Notes: a model not told the origin generated them from the letters alone. A stretch of DNA of 64,000 nt from Pantoea eucrina (GCF_001691555.1 NZ_MAYN01000008.1:237860-301859), one strand, 5' to 3'. Shown: positions 28,424 to 38,632, numbered from the stretch's first letter. Program-made: numbers and translations.

Positions 28424-28906
28424 AGCGGAAAATTCGTTCTGTAGTGCCGTGCGCGTTGACGCCGGAGAGGAATTAGCTTACAAGGTTTAGCGATTTTAAA
28501 ACGGTGTAGCGGTACGCGGCAGGATAATCTTCCGACGGGCGTCAGTCACAAGCGATACTGGCGTCAAAAAAGAAATATGCCAGCATAAAGCGGGCAGCAG
28601 CAAGCAGATAAAGGGCAGGTTTCAGCGCTAATATCAGCCGATGATAAGCACCGACAACCCCCGGCCTGCGCAGCTGTAGCCCATTTCATGAAGGCACGTA
28701 AGGAAGAGCGTTACCGTCTCGCGAACCAAAGACCATACCTGTGTGCAGGTTGCCGGAGGCGATTTATTCGGTTGCCAAACGGCCATGAGTGTTGAGATAA
28801 TTTTCTATCTGACTCTTGCTAATGCTTATGAGGTCTCAGTTCCTGTCCCGCCAGCAACGCGCTGAACGCGGGGTATCATCAACGAATTCTTAGTAATACC
28901 GACAAA
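28424..28906. other. 483-base region upstream of aroK
   Basis: No established gene. It probably carries the aroK promoter and a long leader; E. coli aroKB is also driven from well upstream. A 35-codon open frame (28688-28795, MKARKEERYRLANQ...) contains CAGC and a later HEC, but has no ribosome-binding site and is not called as a gene. The GC-poor stretch 28790-28830 would suit a promoter. No intrinsic terminator is visible after hofQ. Confidence 0.4.
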
Positions 28907-29428
28907 ATGGCAGAGAAACGCAATATCTTTCTGGTTGGGCCGATGGGTGCCGGCAAAAGCACTATTGGTCGTCAGTTAGCTCAGCAACTCAATATGGAAT
29001 TTTTCGATTCCGATCAGGAAATTGAGCGACGTACCGGAGCGGATGTAGGCTGGGTATTTGATGTGGAAGGCGAAGCTGGTTTCCGCGATCGCGAAGAAAA
29101 AATCATTAACGAGCTGACCGAGAAACAAGGCATCGTACTGGCGACCGGCGGCGGTTCCGTCAAATCCCGTGAAACGCGCAATCGTCTCTCCGCCCGCGGC
29201 GTGGTTGTCTATCTGGAAACCACCATCGAAAAGCAGCTTGCCCGCACGCAGCGCGATAAAAAGCGCCCGCTGCTGCAGGTTGATGAACCGCCTCGTGAAG
29301 TGCTTGAAGCACTGGCAGATGAACGTAATCCGCTTTATGAAGAGATCGCTGACGTCACTATTCGCACTGATGATCAAAGTGCCAAAGTGGTCGCCAATCA
29401 GATCATCAACATGCTGGAAAAAAATTAA
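28907..29428 (+). CDS. aroK: Shikimate kinase I
   Basis: A 173-residue P-loop kinase that phosphorylates shikimate to shikimate-3-phosphate. Walker [10 protein letters not shown] is at residues 11-19, the shikimate-binding [12 protein letters not shown] follows, and the GGGSV loop is at about residue 80. First gene of the aroK-aroB-damX-dam-rpe-gph-trpS cluster and only 39 bases before aroB. Confidence 0.97.
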   Translation: MAEKRNIFLVGPMGAGKSTIGRQLAQQLNMEFFDSDQEIERRTGADVGWVFDVEGEAGFRDREEKIINELTEKQGIVLATGGGSVKSRETRNRLSARGVVVYLETTIEKQLARTQRDKKRPLLQVDEPPREVLEALADERNPLYEEIADVTIRTDDQSAKVVANQIINMLEKN

Positions 29429-29467
29429 TCCAGCATCCTGAGGGCTCAGCAACAGGTATCGGTCATC

Positions 29468-30556
29468 ATGGAGAAGATCACTGTCTCACTGGGGGATCGT
29501 AGTTACCCCATTACCATTGCTGCCGGATTGTTTAATGATCCGGCTTCTTTTTGGCCGCTGAAGGCAGGCGATCGCGCCATGCTGGTAACCAACCAGACGC
29601 TGGCCCCGCTCTATCTCGGGAAAGTAGCAACGCTGCTGACTCAGGCGGGTATCCATGTTGATCAGGTGATCTTGCCTGATGGTGAGCAGTATAAAACGCT
29701 GACCGTCATGGATGAGGTCTTTACCGCGCTGCTGCAGAAGCCACACGGCCGTGACACCACGCTGATTGCGCTGGGTGGCGGCGTGATAGGCGATCTCACC
29801 GGATTTGCCGCTGCAAGCTATCAGCGCGGCGTCCGATTTATTCAGGTGCCCACCACACTGCTGGCGCAGGTTGACTCGTCAGTAGGCGGAAAAACCGCCG
29901 TCAATCATCCACTGGGTAAAAATATGATTGGCGCGTTTTATCAGCCCGCCTCGGTGGTCATTGACACCGATTGCCTCTCCACGCTACCGCCGCGCGAGCT
30001 GGCGTCTGGCCTGGCAGAAGTGATCAAATATGGCATCATTCTGGACGGTGAATTCTTCCACTGGCTGGAACAAAATCTTGATGCGCTGCTGGCGCTGGAT
30101 GCGCGCGCAATCGCCTGGTGTATTCGCCGCTGCTGCGAGCTGAAAGCAGAAGTGGTTGCTGCCGATGAGCGTGAAAACGGCCAGCGTGCGCTGCTCAACC
30201 TGGGCCATACGTTTGGTCATGCGATTGAAGCGCATATGGGCTATGGCAACTGGCTGCATGGCGAAGCCGTGGCCGCCGGTATGGTGATGGCCGCGCGAAC
30301 GGCGCAACGGCTGGGGCAATTTACCGCCGCAGAGAGCGAACGCGTGATTGCGCTGCTGCAGCGCGCGGGCTTGCCGGTAACCGGTCCTGCTGAGATGACA
30401 GCGGAAGCGTATCTGCCGCATATGATGCGCGACAAAAAAGTAGTAGGGGGCGAACTGCGTCTGGTGCTGCCTCTCGCTATTGGTCGCTCTGAAGTGCGTG
30501 CCGGTGTTGCTCATGATATGGTGCTGGCTGCAATTAACGATTGTCGCAGTAACTGA
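29468..30556 (+). CDS. aroB: 3-dehydroquinate synthase
   Basis: A 362-residue NAD- and metal-dependent enzyme that converts DAHP to 3-dehydroquinate, step two of the shikimate pathway. Visible are the NAD-binding [33 protein letters not shown] region (residues about 125-150), and metal ligands in [12 protein letters not shown] and [15 protein letters not shown]. Coupled with aroK for aromatic amino acid, folate and quinone supply. Confidence 0.97.
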   Translation: MEKITVSLGDRSYPITIAAGLFNDPASFWPLKAGDRAMLVTNQTLAPLYLGKVATLLTQAGIHVDQVILPDGEQYKTLTVMDEVFTALLQKPHGRDTTLIALGGGVIGDLTGFAAASYQRGVRFIQVPTTLLAQVDSSVGGKTAVNHPLGKNMIGAFYQPASVVIDTDCLSTLPPRELASGLAEVIKYGIILDGEFFHWLEQNLDALLALDARAIAWCIRRCCELKAEVVAADERENGQRALLNLGHTFGHAIEAHMGYGNWLHGEAVAAGMVMAARTAQRLGQFTAAESERVIALLQRAGLPVTGPAEMTAEAYLPHMMRDKKVVGGELRLVLPLAIGRSEVRAGVAHDMVLAAINDCRSN

Positions 30557-30676
30557 GCGCGAAGGTAGCGTTCTGACAGCAGACCGTCATAGACCGCTGC
30601 GGCAGGTAAGTTCAGGCTGAAGAAGAACGTTGTGATACGGTGCGTCGGACGCGTGCCGTTTTACGGAGGAGGCGAG

Positions 30677-31708
30677 ATGGATGAGTTCAAACCGGAAGAT
30701 GAGTTAAAACCTGATGCCAGCGATCGCCGTCCCGCGCGATCCCGTAAAGCGTCTTCTGCGCCAAAAGCCAAAGCGCCGGTCTCCCGTCAGCATATGATGA
30801 TGGGAATTGGCATTCTGGTGTTGCTGGTTCTGGTGCTGGGCATTGGTTCAGCGCTGACCGGGCCGGATGATAAACCGGCGGCTAACCGTAACAGCGGCAG
30901 TGCGGCGACATCTGGCGGCAGTGAAAAACATATCGATCTCTCTGACTCCACCTCCATGAGCGGCCAGCAGACAGCGGCACCAACGGCTGAAGGCAGCGCG
31001 CCGCAGGATACCACCCAGCCAGCAGCAGGCGGTGAGGGACAGGCGATCTCAATGCCTTCCGTTTCATCTACGCCAACGCAGGCGCAGGTAACAGAGGCGC
31101 CTGCGAATCAGCAGCGCGTCACGTTGCCGGGCGATCTCAATAGCGCGCTGAGTAATCAGCAGGGCCCGGTAGACGCTGCGGCGCAGGGTGCACAGGGCGG
31201 CTCATCTCTGCCCACCGCGCCGGCTACCGTAAGCGGTAATGCTGGCAGCACAGCAGCAAAAGCGGTTACGCCGCCAGCTGTGCGGGCGGATAACGCGCCG
31301 CGTGCCAGCAGCAATACTTCACGCTCAACCGCATCCGGGAGCAGTCATAAATCTGCGGCTGCGGCAAAACCGTCTGCGACCCGAGAGAGCCAGACCCACA
31401 CCACGGCAGCTCACAACCCGCCTGCCAGCAGCGCCAGTAAGTCTTTGCCTTCAGGTGGCAACTATACGCTGCAGCTGAGCGGGGCATCGAAGCAGGAAAG
31501 CCTGACGGCGTGGGCAAAAAAACAGAATCTGAGCGGTTATCACGTGTATAAAACCACACGTAATGGTCAGCCCTGGTACGTGCTGGTCAGCGGCGCTTAC
31601 GCGACGCCTGCCGAAGCAAAAAGGGCTGTAGCTGCACTGCCTGCTGAAGTACGTGCGGTCAATCCGTGGGTAAAACCGCTGAGCCAGGTTAAAAAAGAGA
31701 GTCAGTAA
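30677..31708 (+). CDS. damX: Cell-division SPOR-domain protein DamX
   Basis: A 343-residue bitopic inner-membrane protein. A charged cytoplasmic N-terminus of about 37 residues precedes one transmembrane helix (MMMGIGILVLLVLVLGIGSA). A long Ser/Ala/Thr/Gln-rich periplasmic linker follows, then a C-terminal SPOR domain (GNYTLQLSGASKQESLTAW to the end) that binds denuded glycan at the septum. The ATG at 30677 has GGAGG upstream; the frame is open further back but unlike the family. The linker is low complexity and shorter than in E. coli (428 residues). Confidence 0.95.
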   Translation: MDEFKPEDELKPDASDRRPARSRKASSAPKAKAPVSRQHMMMGIGILVLLVLVLGIGSALTGPDDKPAANRNSGSAATSGGSEKHIDLSDSTSMSGQQTAAPTAEGSAPQDTTQPAAGGEGQAISMPSVSSTPTQAQVTEAPANQQRVTLPGDLNSALSNQQGPVDAAAQGAQGGSSLPTAPATVSGNAGSTAAKAVTPPAVRADNAPRASSNTSRSTASGSSHKSAAAAKPSATRESQTHTTAAHNPPASSASKSLPSGGNYTLQLSGASKQESLTAWAKKQNLSGYHVYKTTRNGQPWYVLVSGAYATPAEAKRAVAALPAEVRAVNPWVKPLSQVKKESQ

Positions 31709-31716
31709 ATTGATGT

Positions 31717-31742
31717 GGGGCCTGCTACTGCGGCCCCGTTTA
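31717..31742 (+). terminator. Weak hairpin between damX and dam
   Basis: GGGGCC and GGCCCC form a 6-bp stem with a 9-base loop, followed by GTTT. It lies 8 bases after damX inside the supercluster and could partly attenuate transcription into dam. Confidence 0.35.
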
Positions 31743-31802
31743 AGCGCAGATCTGCTGTCGGTTTCACCACAGCTACAATGAAGATGTAATAACCACGACA
31801 GC

Positions 31803-32612
31803 ATGAAAAAAAATCGCGCTTTCCTGAAATGGGCCGGTGGGAAATACCCACTGCTTGACGATATTCGTCGTCACCTGCCACAAGGCGACTGTTTAGTTGA
31901 ACCCTTTGTGGGCGCCGGTTCCGTATTTCTCAATACCGATTATGACCGCTATCATCTGGCGGACATCAACGGCGATCTCATCAATCTTTACAACATCGTC
32001 AAAACGCGTACGCAGACCTTTATTGCGGATGCGCGTCAGCTTTTTACGCCAGAAGGAAACAGCGCAGAGCATTACTATGCGCAGCGGCTGGCATTTAACG
32101 CCAGCCGCGATCCCTACCAGCGCGCCGTGCTGTTCCTCTATCTGAATCGTCACGGTTATAACGGCCTGTGTCGCTATAATCTGCGCGGTGAGTTTAACGT
32201 GCCTTTTGGCCGCTATCGCAAACCCTATTTTCCGGAAGCTGAACTACTCTGGTTTGCAGAGCGCGCGCAGAAAGCGACCTTTGTCTGTGAATCGTACGAT
32301 GTTACCCTGAACAGGGCTGCTGCAGGTTCAGTGGTCTATTGCGATCCGCCCTATGCACCGCTGTCGGCAACGGCCAACTTCACGGCCTATCACACCAACA
32401 GTTTCAGCCTGCGCGAGCAGCAGCATCTTGCTGAGCTGGCCGGGAAGCTGGCACAGAGCCAGATACCGGTCCTGATTTCCAATCACGATACGCTGCTGAC
32501 CCGGGAGTGGTATCAGAACGCGGATTTACATGTAGTAAAAGCCCGGCGTTCTATCAGCCGAAGCATAAGTGGTCGTACGCAGGTGGACGAACTGCTGGCG
32601 CTTTTCCGCTAG
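31803..32612 (+). CDS. dam: DNA adenine methyltransferase Dam (GATC)
   Basis: A 269-residue class alpha N6-adenine methyltransferase acting on GATC. SAM-binding motif I is FVGAG at 35-39, preceded by [11 protein letters not shown]. Catalytic motif IV DPPY is at 181-184. Dam marks old strands for mismatch repair and controls SeqA/DnaA timing and many promoters. Position inside the aroK-trpS cluster is as in E. coli, confirming the housekeeping enzyme and not a phage or restriction-linked copy. Confidence 0.97.
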   Translation: MKKNRAFLKWAGGKYPLLDDIRRHLPQGDCLVEPFVGAGSVFLNTDYDRYHLADINGDLINLYNIVKTRTQTFIADARQLFTPEGNSAEHYYAQRLAFNASRDPYQRAVLFLYLNRHGYNGLCRYNLRGEFNVPFGRYRKPYFPEAELLWFAERAQKATFVCESYDVTLNRAAAGSVVYCDPPYAPLSATANFTAYHTNSFSLREQQHLAELAGKLAQSQIPVLISNHDTLLTREWYQNADLHVVKARRSISRSISGRTQVDELLALFR

Positions 32613-32677
32613 CCTGTTTCGTCCGCGACCAACGCATTACGTCAGTTGAGGCTGGCGCACAACATTGGGAGAATCGG

Positions 32678-33361
32678 ATGAAACAATTTTTACTGGCCCC
32701 TTCAATTCTTGCCGCTGACTTTGCCCGTCTGGGTGAAGATACCGCCAAAGCACTGGCGGCAGGCGGCGATGTCGTGCATTTCGATGTGATGGATAATCAC
32801 TACGTGCCCAATCTGACCATGGGACCCATGGTGCTGAAAGCGCTGCGTGACTACGGCATCACGGCACCGATTGATGTGCACCTGATGGTAAAGCCAGTGG
32901 ACGCACTTATCCCGGAGTTTGCTAAAGCGGGTGCCAGCTACATCACTTTCCACCCGGAAGCCAGTGACCACGTGGATCGCACCCTGCAGCTTATTAAAGA
33001 GCATGGCTGTAAGGCGGGCCTAGTATTTAATCCGGCAACGCCGCTGAGCTACCTTGACTATGTGATGGATAAGCTGGATATCATCCTGCTGATGTCAGTT
33101 AATCCTGGCTTCGGCGGCCAGTCATTTATACCGGGCACGCTGGATAAACTGCGTGAGGCGCGCCGGCTGATCGATCAGAGCGGCTATAACATCCGGCTTG
33201 AAGTGGATGGCGGCGTGAAGATTGACAATATCGGACAGATTGCCGCCGCCGGTGCGGATATGTTTGTTGCCGGTTCAGCCATCTTCGGTCATCCCGATTA
33301 TAAAAAAGTCATTGATGAAATGCGCACTGAACTGGAGAAAGTCAATGGCTCATTTCACTGA
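32678..33361 (+). CDS. rpe: Ribulose-phosphate 3-epimerase
   Basis: A 227-residue TIM-barrel metalloenzyme interconverting ribulose-5-phosphate and xylulose-5-phosphate. Signatures are [56 protein letters not shown] and [10 protein letters not shown], covering metal ligands and the phosphate site. The ATG at 32678 with GGGAG upstream is the family start; the frame opens further back inside dam. It overlaps gph by 17 bases. Confidence 0.97.
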   Translation: MKQFLLAPSILAADFARLGEDTAKALAAGGDVVHFDVMDNHYVPNLTMGPMVLKALRDYGITAPIDVHLMVKPVDALIPEFAKAGASYITFHPEASDHVDRTLQLIKEHGCKAGLVFNPATPLSYLDYVMDKLDIILLMSVNPGFGGQSFIPGTLDKLREARRLIDQSGYNIRLEVDGGVKIDNIGQIAAAGADMFVAGSAIFGHPDYKKVIDEMRTELEKVNGSFH

Positions 33362-34022
33362 TATCCGCGCGCTGGCGTTCGACCTCGACGGCACGCTGGT
33401 GCATAGCGCACCCGGTCTGTCACAGGCGATCGACCGGGCGCTGGGCGATCTGCAGCTGCCGGCACCGGGTATTGAACGCGCGTCCACCTGGATTGGTAAC
33501 GGCGCCGATATCATGATGGCGCGCGCCCTGACCTGGGCGCTGGGCCGTGAGCCGCATGCGGAAGAGCAGCGTGATGCACGCGCCTGTTTTGATCGCCACT
33601 ATGCTGACACGGTTGAGTCTGGCAGCACGCTATTTCCGCAGGTAAAAGAGACGCTGCTTGCACTGCGCGGGCAGGGGTTGCCCCTCGCTATCGTCACCAA
33701 TAAACCGACGCCGTTTGTTGCTCCGCTGCTGGCATCGCTCGGCATCAGCGACTGTTTTTCACTGATCATCGGCGGTGATGATGTTGCGGTGAAAAAGCCG
33801 CACCCGGCCGGCATCTTCCTCGTGCTGGGGCATTTTGGCGTACTGCCGGGAGAGTTGTTGTTTGTCGGGGATTCGCGCAATGATATCCTCGCGGCACAGG
33901 CTGCCGGTGTACCGAATGTCGGTATGACATTTGGCTACAACTACGGTGAGTCCATTACCACCAGCCAGCCCGATTTAACTCTCGACACTTTTAGCGAACT
34001 TCTGCCCGCACTCGGGCTGTGA
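33345..34022 (+). CDS. gph: Phosphoglycolate phosphatase
   Basis: A 225-residue HAD-family phosphatase that hydrolyses 2-phosphoglycolate, produced during repair of oxidised DNA ends. Motif I is FDLDGTLVH (nucleophile Asp13, Asp15), motif II IVTNKPT, motif III the Lys in [10 protein letters not shown], and motif [13 protein letters not shown]. The start lies inside rpe (17-base overlap), suggesting coupling. Slightly shorter than E. coli Gph (252). Confidence 0.96.
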   Translation: MAHFTDIRALAFDLDGTLVHSAPGLSQAIDRALGDLQLPAPGIERASTWIGNGADIMMARALTWALGREPHAEEQRDARACFDRHYADTVESGSTLFPQVKETLLALRGQGLPLAIVTNKPTPFVAPLLASLGISDCFSLIIGGDDVAVKKPHPAGIFLVLGHFGVLPGELLFVGDSRNDILAAQAAGVPNVGMTFGYNYGESITTSQPDLTLDTFSELLPALGL

Positions 34023-34037
34023 TTATCAGGATATAAC

Positions 34038-35042
34038 ATGAGCAAACCCATCGTTTTCAGCGGCGCCCAGCCTTCAGGTGAACTGACCATTGGCAACTAC
34101 ATGGGTGCGCTGCGTCAGTGGGTGCAGATGCAGGATGATTATCACTGCATTTACTGCATCGTCGATCTGCACGCGATCACCGTGCGTCAGGACCCGGCCA
34201 CGCTGCGTAAAGCGACGCTGGATACGCTGGCGCTCTATCTGGCCTGCGGCATTGATCCGGAAAAAAGCACTATTTTTGTTCAGTCGCACGTGCCGGAGCA
34301 TACGCAGCTGAGCTGGATCCTGAACTGCTACGCCTATTTTGGCGAGCTGAGCCGTATGACACAGTTCAAGGATAAATCTGCCCGTTATGAAGAGAACATC
34401 AACGCCGGTCTGTTTGATTACCCGGTACTGATGGCGGCCGATATTCTGCTGTATCAGACCAATCAGGTGCCGGTAGGCGAGGATCAGAAGCAGCATCTGG
34501 AGCTGAGCCGCGATATTGCTGCCCGCTTCAACGCGCTCTATGGTGACGTGTTTAAGGTTCCGGAGCCGTTTATCCCGAAATCGGGCGCACGCGTGATGTC
34601 GCTGCTGGAGCCGACGAAAAAGATGTCGAAGTCGGATGACAACCGCAACAACGTTATCGGCCTGCTGGAAGATACCAAATCGGTTGTGAAAAAGATCAAG
34701 CGGGCGGTCACTGACTCCGAAGAGCCGCCGGTGGTGCGCTATGATGTGAAAGAGAAAGCGGGCGTCTCTAACCTGCTGGATATTCTCTCGGGCGTTACCG
34801 GCAAACCGATTCCGGAACTTGAACAGCATTTTGAAGGCAAAATGTACGGACACCTCAAGGGCGAGGTTGCCGATGCGGTATCCGGCATGCTGACTGAACT
34901 GCAGGCGCGCTATCATCACTTCCGCAACGATGAAGCGCTGCTCAATCAGGTAATGCGTGACGGTGCTGCCAAAGCGCGTGCGCATGCGCAGGAGACGCTG
35001 AAGAAGGTGTACGACGCCGTCGGTTTCGTCGCACAGCCGTAA
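34038..35042 (+). CDS. trpS: Tryptophanyl-tRNA synthetase
   Basis: A 334-residue class I synthetase charging tRNA-Trp. The HIGH-type motif is TIGN at 17-20 and KMSKS is at about residue 195 ([12 protein letters not shown]). The [19 protein letters not shown] start and [11 protein letters not shown] are typical. It is the last gene of the aroK cluster, 15 bases after gph, followed by a strong terminator. Confidence 0.98.
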   Translation: MSKPIVFSGAQPSGELTIGNYMGALRQWVQMQDDYHCIYCIVDLHAITVRQDPATLRKATLDTLALYLACGIDPEKSTIFVQSHVPEHTQLSWILNCYAYFGELSRMTQFKDKSARYEENINAGLFDYPVLMAADILLYQTNQVPVGEDQKQHLELSRDIAARFNALYGDVFKVPEPFIPKSGARVMSLLEPTKKMSKSDDNRNNVIGLLEDTKSVVKKIKRAVTDSEEPPVVRYDVKEKAGVSNLLDILSGVTGKPIPELEQHFEGKMYGHLKGEVADAVSGMLTELQARYHHFRNDEALLNQVMRDGAAKARAHAQETLKKVYDAVGFVAQP

Positions 35043-35060
35043 ACCAGCGCGGATGACATA

Positions 35061-35090
35061 AAAAAGGCGAGCCAGAAGGCTCGCCTTTTT
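35061..35090. terminator. Bidirectional terminator between trpS and tsgA
   Basis: A perfect 13-bp stem, AAAAAGGCGAGCC with GGCTCGCCTTTTT, with loop AGAA. A- and T-runs on either side make it effective on both strands, ending the aroK-trpS cluster and the convergent tsgA transcript. Confidence 0.93.
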
Positions 35091-35132
35091 ATTGGGTCGC
35101 ATCTGCCGCGGGAGACGGCAGTGCCGGAATCA

Positions 35133-36311
35133 TCAGTGGGTCACATGACCGTGCTGACGGTGCTTTGTGACAAAGCCGAGCAGCACACACATGACAAACA
35201 CCACGGCATAAAGGCCGTTTGCGGTAGAGAGCGCCGCATGCGCGCCACCTTTGGCCACGATTGGGCCGGTAACCACAAAGGTCAGCATGGTGCCGACGGT
35301 GCCACAGGTCAGGATAAAGTTAACCAGTTTAGGGGATGCCGCTTTGGTCTGCAGCGATCCCAGCGTAATGATGGTGGTATAAATTGCGCTGGAGAAGAAG
35401 CCAAGCGCCATAATGATCCAGTGCAGCATGCCCGCCTCCCGGGAGGAGACAAACCAGTACATGAGGCCGGTAGCCAGCGCAGCCAGCACCATCAGAATGC
35501 GCTGCAGGTCAAAGAAGCGCAGCAGGAAGCTAAACGCCCACATGCCCACCATGTAAGCGGTCCAGAAGTTACCGACCAGCTGGCCGGCAGAGGCGATATC
35601 CATGCCCATCGATTTGGTTGCGTACTCCGGTACCCAGGAGATAAAGCCCAGCTGACCCAGAATATAACAAAGCGCAGCGATGGAGAGGAACAGCACGCCC
35701 ACGCCCCATTTCTCTTTTTCTCCGCCCTGAACGGCCGCCTCGCTTTTAAGCACCGGAAACTCCACCATCAGCGTCAGCACGAAAATAGCCAGATAGATAA
35801 CGCCAATGCAGGCATATACCCAGTACCACGGCAGCGCACGCGCCAGCAGGACGCCAGCAATGATCGGGAATATCGTTCCTGCCATGCTGAAAAATGAATC
35901 TGTAAACAGCAGGCGTGAACCACGCTGACGGCCATCGTAGATATGGGTGATCAGGAAGGTACCTATCGACATGGTAATGCCGCTGACCACGCCCAGAATA
36001 AACATGCAGAGGGAAAAGATCTGCAGATTATGGCTGGTCATCAGGCCCGCAACCGCCAGAATCATCAGCACGAAGCCAAAAATCAGCTGGCGTTTCAGCG
36101 GCACAATAACCATCAGCCAGGCGTTCAGGAAAACGGCAACCAGAATGCCGGCGTTAAGAAAAGTGAAGGTGTTGCTCATCTCTGAGATGGGCAGCTGGAA
36201 ATATTGCGCGATATTATCCAGCACCATACCGGTCACAATCACCAGTGCGCCAGTGAGCGCATAAGAGAAAAAGCTGATCCAGGTAAGGCCGATGCGATTA
36301 CGGTTTGTCAT
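35133..36311 (-). CDS. tsgA: Major facilitator family transporter TsgA
   Basis: A 12-helix MFS protein of 392 residues from the ATG at 36311 ([20 protein letters not shown]). A second ATG two codons upstream (36317) is possible, but the AGG lies better for 36311. TsgA is linked to tellurite and selenite resistance; its natural substrate is not established. Conserved TMs include [20 protein letters not shown] and [20 protein letters not shown]. In E. coli nirBDC-cysG adjoin it, but here trpS follows directly. Confidence 0.93.
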   Translation of the reverse strand: MTNRNRIGLTWISFFSYALTGALVIVTGMVLDNIAQYFQLPISEMSNTFTFLNAGILVAVFLNAWLMVIVPLKRQLIFGFVLMILAVAGLMTSHNLQIFSLCMFILGVVSGITMSIGTFLITHIYDGRQRGSRLLFTDSFFSMAGTIFPIIAGVLLARALPWYWVYACIGVIYLAIFVLTLMVEFPVLKSEAAVQGGEKEKWGVGVLFLSIAALCYILGQLGFISWVPEYATKSMGMDIASAGQLVGNFWTAYMVGMWAFSFLLRFFDLQRILMVLAALATGLMYWFVSSREAGMLHWIIMALGFFSSAIYTTIITLGSLQTKAASPKLVNFILTCGTVGTMLTFVVTGPIVAKGGAHAALSTANGLYAVVFVMCVLLGFVTKHRQHGHVTH

Positions 36312-36367
36312 GTTCATAACCTGTGGGGGGACGATGAAGCGAAAGTGTCATGAATTGTAAATGGAAC

Positions 36368-36383
36368 TGTGATCTTAATAAAC
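36368..36383. promoter_or_regulatory. Candidate CRP site 1 upstream of ppiA
   Basis: TGTGA, six bases, TAAAC: one half is a full match and the other is weak. It lies exactly 52 bp from a stronger CRP-like site, the spacing seen at CytR/CRP promoters such as deoP2. Confidence 0.45.
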
Positions 36384-36419
36384 AAGGAGTGAAATAAGCT
36401 ACGCAAATTTCATGATATG

Positions 36420-36435
36420 TGTGATTTCAATCACG
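36420..36435. promoter_or_regulatory. Candidate CRP site 2 upstream of ppiA
   Basis: TGTGATTTCAATCACG matches the TGTGA-N6-TCACA core at 9 of 10 positions. E. coli ppiA is known to be under cAMP-CRP and CytR control. The site lies between divergent tsgA and ppiA, about 135 bp before the ppiA start, and might serve either gene. Confidence 0.7.
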
Positions 36436-36571
36436 CAAATGATTGCGCAGCGGCAAAAGTATGACGTTTGCAACATTCGGGTAAATATAGGTAAAACGCT
36501 GGCTCTTGTATTACATGCTCTTTACAATCAATTCTGTTTTTTAAGCCGATCTCCAGGGTAAGGACTCTTCC

Positions 36572-37144
36572 ATGCTTAAACGTACTTTGACAGCGGCGCT
36601 CGCCCTGTTAGCACTCTCTTCCGTATCTGCTTCTGCACTGGCTGCAAAAGGGGATACACATGTACTGCTTACCACGTCGGCAGGCAACATTGAACTTGAG
36701 CTGGATAACCAGAAAGCGCCGGTTTCAGTAAAAAACTTTGTGGATTACGTTAATAACGGTTTCTACAACAACACCATTTTTCATCGTGTGATCCCGGGCT
36801 TTATGATCCAGGGCGGCGGCTTTACCACGGATATGCAGCAGAAGCAGACCACTGCGCCAATCAAAAACGAAGCTGATAACGGGCTGCGTAATCTGCGCGG
36901 TACCATCTCTATGGCGCGTACCGCTGAGAAAGACAGCGCAACCAGCCAGTTTTTCCTGAATGTGGCTGACAACGCTTTCCTGGATCACGGACAGCGCGAC
37001 TTCGGTTATGCGGTATTTGGTAAAGTTGTGAAAGGGATGGATGTGATCGATAAGATTGCCCAGGTCCCGACTAAAGACGTGGGCCCGTATCAGAATGTAC
37101 CGGCAAAACCGGTTGTTATTACCGCCGCGAAAATCCTGCCTTAA
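36572..37144 (+). CDS. ppiA: Periplasmic peptidyl-prolyl cis-trans isomerase A (cyclophilin)
   Basis: A 190-residue cyclophilin exported by a Sec signal peptide ([20 protein letters not shown] followed by SALA, cleavage before AKGDTH). The isomerase core shows [29 protein letters not shown] and the [17 protein letters not shown] segment that line the active site. It assists folding of periplasmic proteins. It is monocistronic with a long regulatory upstream region. Confidence 0.96.
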   Translation: MLKRTLTAALALLALSSVSASALAAKGDTHVLLTTSAGNIELELDNQKAPVSVKNFVDYVNNGFYNNTIFHRVIPGFMIQGGGFTTDMQQKQTTAPIKNEADNGLRNLRGTISMARTAEKDSATSQFFLNVADNAFLDHGQRDFGYAVFGKVVKGMDVIDKIAQVPTKDVGPYQNVPAKPVVITAAKILP

Positions 37145-37245
37145 TCTGTTTCAGCGTCGCCTTTAGCATGACGCCGCTGACCGCGCTCCGGCAAAGCCAG
37201 AATTTGCTCTTATACTTAGGGCAAATCCTGTCAGCCGGAGGCGCT

Positions 37246-37416
37246 ATGCCGCAGAAACTCACTGAAAAACAGAAAGCCACTTTGTGGCTGCAGCGTCGTG
37301 CTGCCAGCTATCAGGCCAGCTGCAGGCTGTCTGGTTATACCCTGACTGAGCCTGCTGTGACCGCTGAGACAGCGGAAGATCGGCTCACTTCGCTGAGGAG
37401 GCAGTATGGCGGATAA
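37246..37416 (+). CDS. yhfG: Small Fic-inhibitor (antitoxin) YhfG
   Basis: A 56-residue protein matching YhfG/FicA, the antitoxin that binds Fic and blocks ATP binding with a glutamate of an (S/T)xxxE(G/N) motif. Here the aligned segment is QASCRLSGYTL: Ser25 and Gly30 are kept, but position 29, where the inhibitory Glu should be, is Ser. The ATG at 37246 has GGAGG just upstream; the frame is open 26 codons further back without support. It overlaps fic by 11 bases, so the two are coupled. Confidence 0.85.
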   Translation: MPQKLTEKQKATLWLQRRAASYQASCRLSGYTLTEPAVTAETAEDRLTSLRRQYGG

Positions 37417-37999
37417 TTCACTGGCGGTACGCGATCCCTACCTGTGGCACAACGACGATGTGCTGAAAAACCGACTGGAAATTCATGATGCCGCGCAGCT
37501 GCGCAAGGCGGAGCTGGCGTTCAGCGCCGCGCGGCTGGCGACGCTGGATTTAGGTCCGCGCATACCGGGCCTGCCGCGTTTACGTCATATTCATCGCACG
37601 CTGTTTCAGGATCTCTACAGCTGGGCGGGCGAGCTCCGCACCATCGATATCTGGCGCGATGAGACCCCTTACTGTCACTGTGAATACATTGAGAAAGAGG
37701 GCAATGCGCTAATGAGCGCGCTGGAGGAGGAGCAGGGGCTGGCCGATCTGGATGCGGACGCCTTTGTTGCCCGTCTGGCGCACTACTATTGTGAACTCTA
37801 TGTGCTGCATCCGTTCCGGGCAGGCAATGGACGCGCTCAGCGCATCTTTTTTGAGCAGCTGGCGCTGCACGCTGGCTATCTGCTGGAATGGGATCGGCTG
37901 GAACCGGCGCCGTGGCGGGACGCAATCCACGAAGCGGTCACCGGCGATCTTACGGCACTGACCGCACAGCTGACAAAAGTGGTAAGCCCGGCGCGATAA
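37406..37999 (+). CDS. fic: Fic-domain protein, putative AMP-transferase toxin
   Basis: A 197-residue single-domain Fic protein. The Fic motif reads HPFRAGNGRAQR from His135. Catalytic His135 and the GNGR anion-binding loop are intact. The acidic residue that normally binds Mg (HPFxD/EGNGR) is Ala139. The flap region around DIWRDETPYCHCEYIEKEGN is present. Fic proteins usually transfer AMP to target proteins such as gyrase; loss of the acid may weaken or change this. E. coli Fic is also altered at this site (as I recall it, HPFRVGSGL). Its start lies within the yhfG end. Confidence 0.9.
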   Translation: MADNSLAVRDPYLWHNDDVLKNRLEIHDAAQLRKAELAFSAARLATLDLGPRIPGLPRLRHIHRTLFQDLYSWAGELRTIDIWRDETPYCHCEYIEKEGNALMSALEEEQGLADLDADAFVARLAHYYCELYVLHPFRAGNGRAQRIFFEQLALHAGYLLEWDRLEPAPWRDAIHEAVTGDLTALTAQLTKVVSPAR

Positions 38000-38040
38000 A
38001 GTGCGTAGAATAGCGGCGGTTTGATCGACCTGAGGTCATG

Positions 38041-38616
38041 ATGCTGCTGCTGCTTGATAACTACGACTCTTTTACCTGGAATCTTTACCAGTATTTTTGC
38101 GAGCTGGGCGCGCAGGTGCGCGTCGTGCGCAACGACGCCATTTCGCTGGCTGAGATGGCGGCATTACCGCTGAGCCATCTGGTCATCTCACCCGGCCCCT
38201 GCACGCCCGATCAGGCGGGTGTTTCCCTGGATGCCATTCGTTATTTTGCCGGCCGGCTGCCGGTGCTGGGGGTCTGCCTCGGACACCAGGCCATCGCGCA
38301 GGCGTTTGGCGGAAAGGTAGTACGCGCGCGTCAGGTGATGCACGGGAAAACCTCTCCGGTACGCCATAACGGAGAGGGGGTGTTTCGCAACCTCGCTAAT
38401 CCCCTTACCGTTACGCGTTATCACTCGCTGATTGTGGCGAGTGAATCGCTGCCTGACGCATTTGAGATCACCGCCTGGAGCCTGCGTGATAACCAGCCTG
38501 ATGAAATCATGGGCTTTCGTCACCGCACGCTGCCGCTGGAAGGCGTGCAGTTTCATCCGGAAAGCGTGCTCAGCGAACAGGGCCATCAGCTGCTGAAAAA
38601 TTTCCTTGAGCGCTAA
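38041..38616 (+). CDS. pabA: Aminodeoxychorismate synthase glutamine amidotransferase subunit
   Basis: A 191-residue class I glutamine amidotransferase that feeds ammonia to PabB for para-aminobenzoate and folate synthesis. The triad is visible as Cys79 in [15 protein letters not shown] and His/Glu in [13 protein letters not shown]. Of two adjacent ATGs (38038, 38041) the second has better spacing from GAGG and matches the E. coli start MILL. pabB is not in the window. Confidence 0.96.
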   Translation: MLLLLDNYDSFTWNLYQYFCELGAQVRVVRNDAISLAEMAALPLSHLVISPGPCTPDQAGVSLDAIRYFAGRLPVLGVCLGHQAIAQAFGGKVVRARQVMHGKTSPVRHNGEGVFRNLANPLTVTRYHSLIVASESLPDAFEITAWSLRDNQPDEIMGFRHRTLPLEGVQFHPESVLSEQGHQLLKNFLER

Positions 38617-38632
38617 CTTCCGTTTGCCATTC

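Noticed and set aside
28688..28795. Possible 35-residue zinc-ribbon microprotein before aroK
   Set aside because: Too short and without a ribosome-binding site to annotate; kept only as a low-interest observation.
34074..35102. 342-codon minus-strand open frame opposite trpS
   Set aside because: It is the antisense shadow of a GC-rich conserved gene, has no ribosome-binding site and no recognisable domain.
35121..35897. 258-codon plus-strand open frame opposite tsgA
   Set aside because: Very His/Gln/Asp-rich translation, the typical reverse complement of membrane-protein codons.
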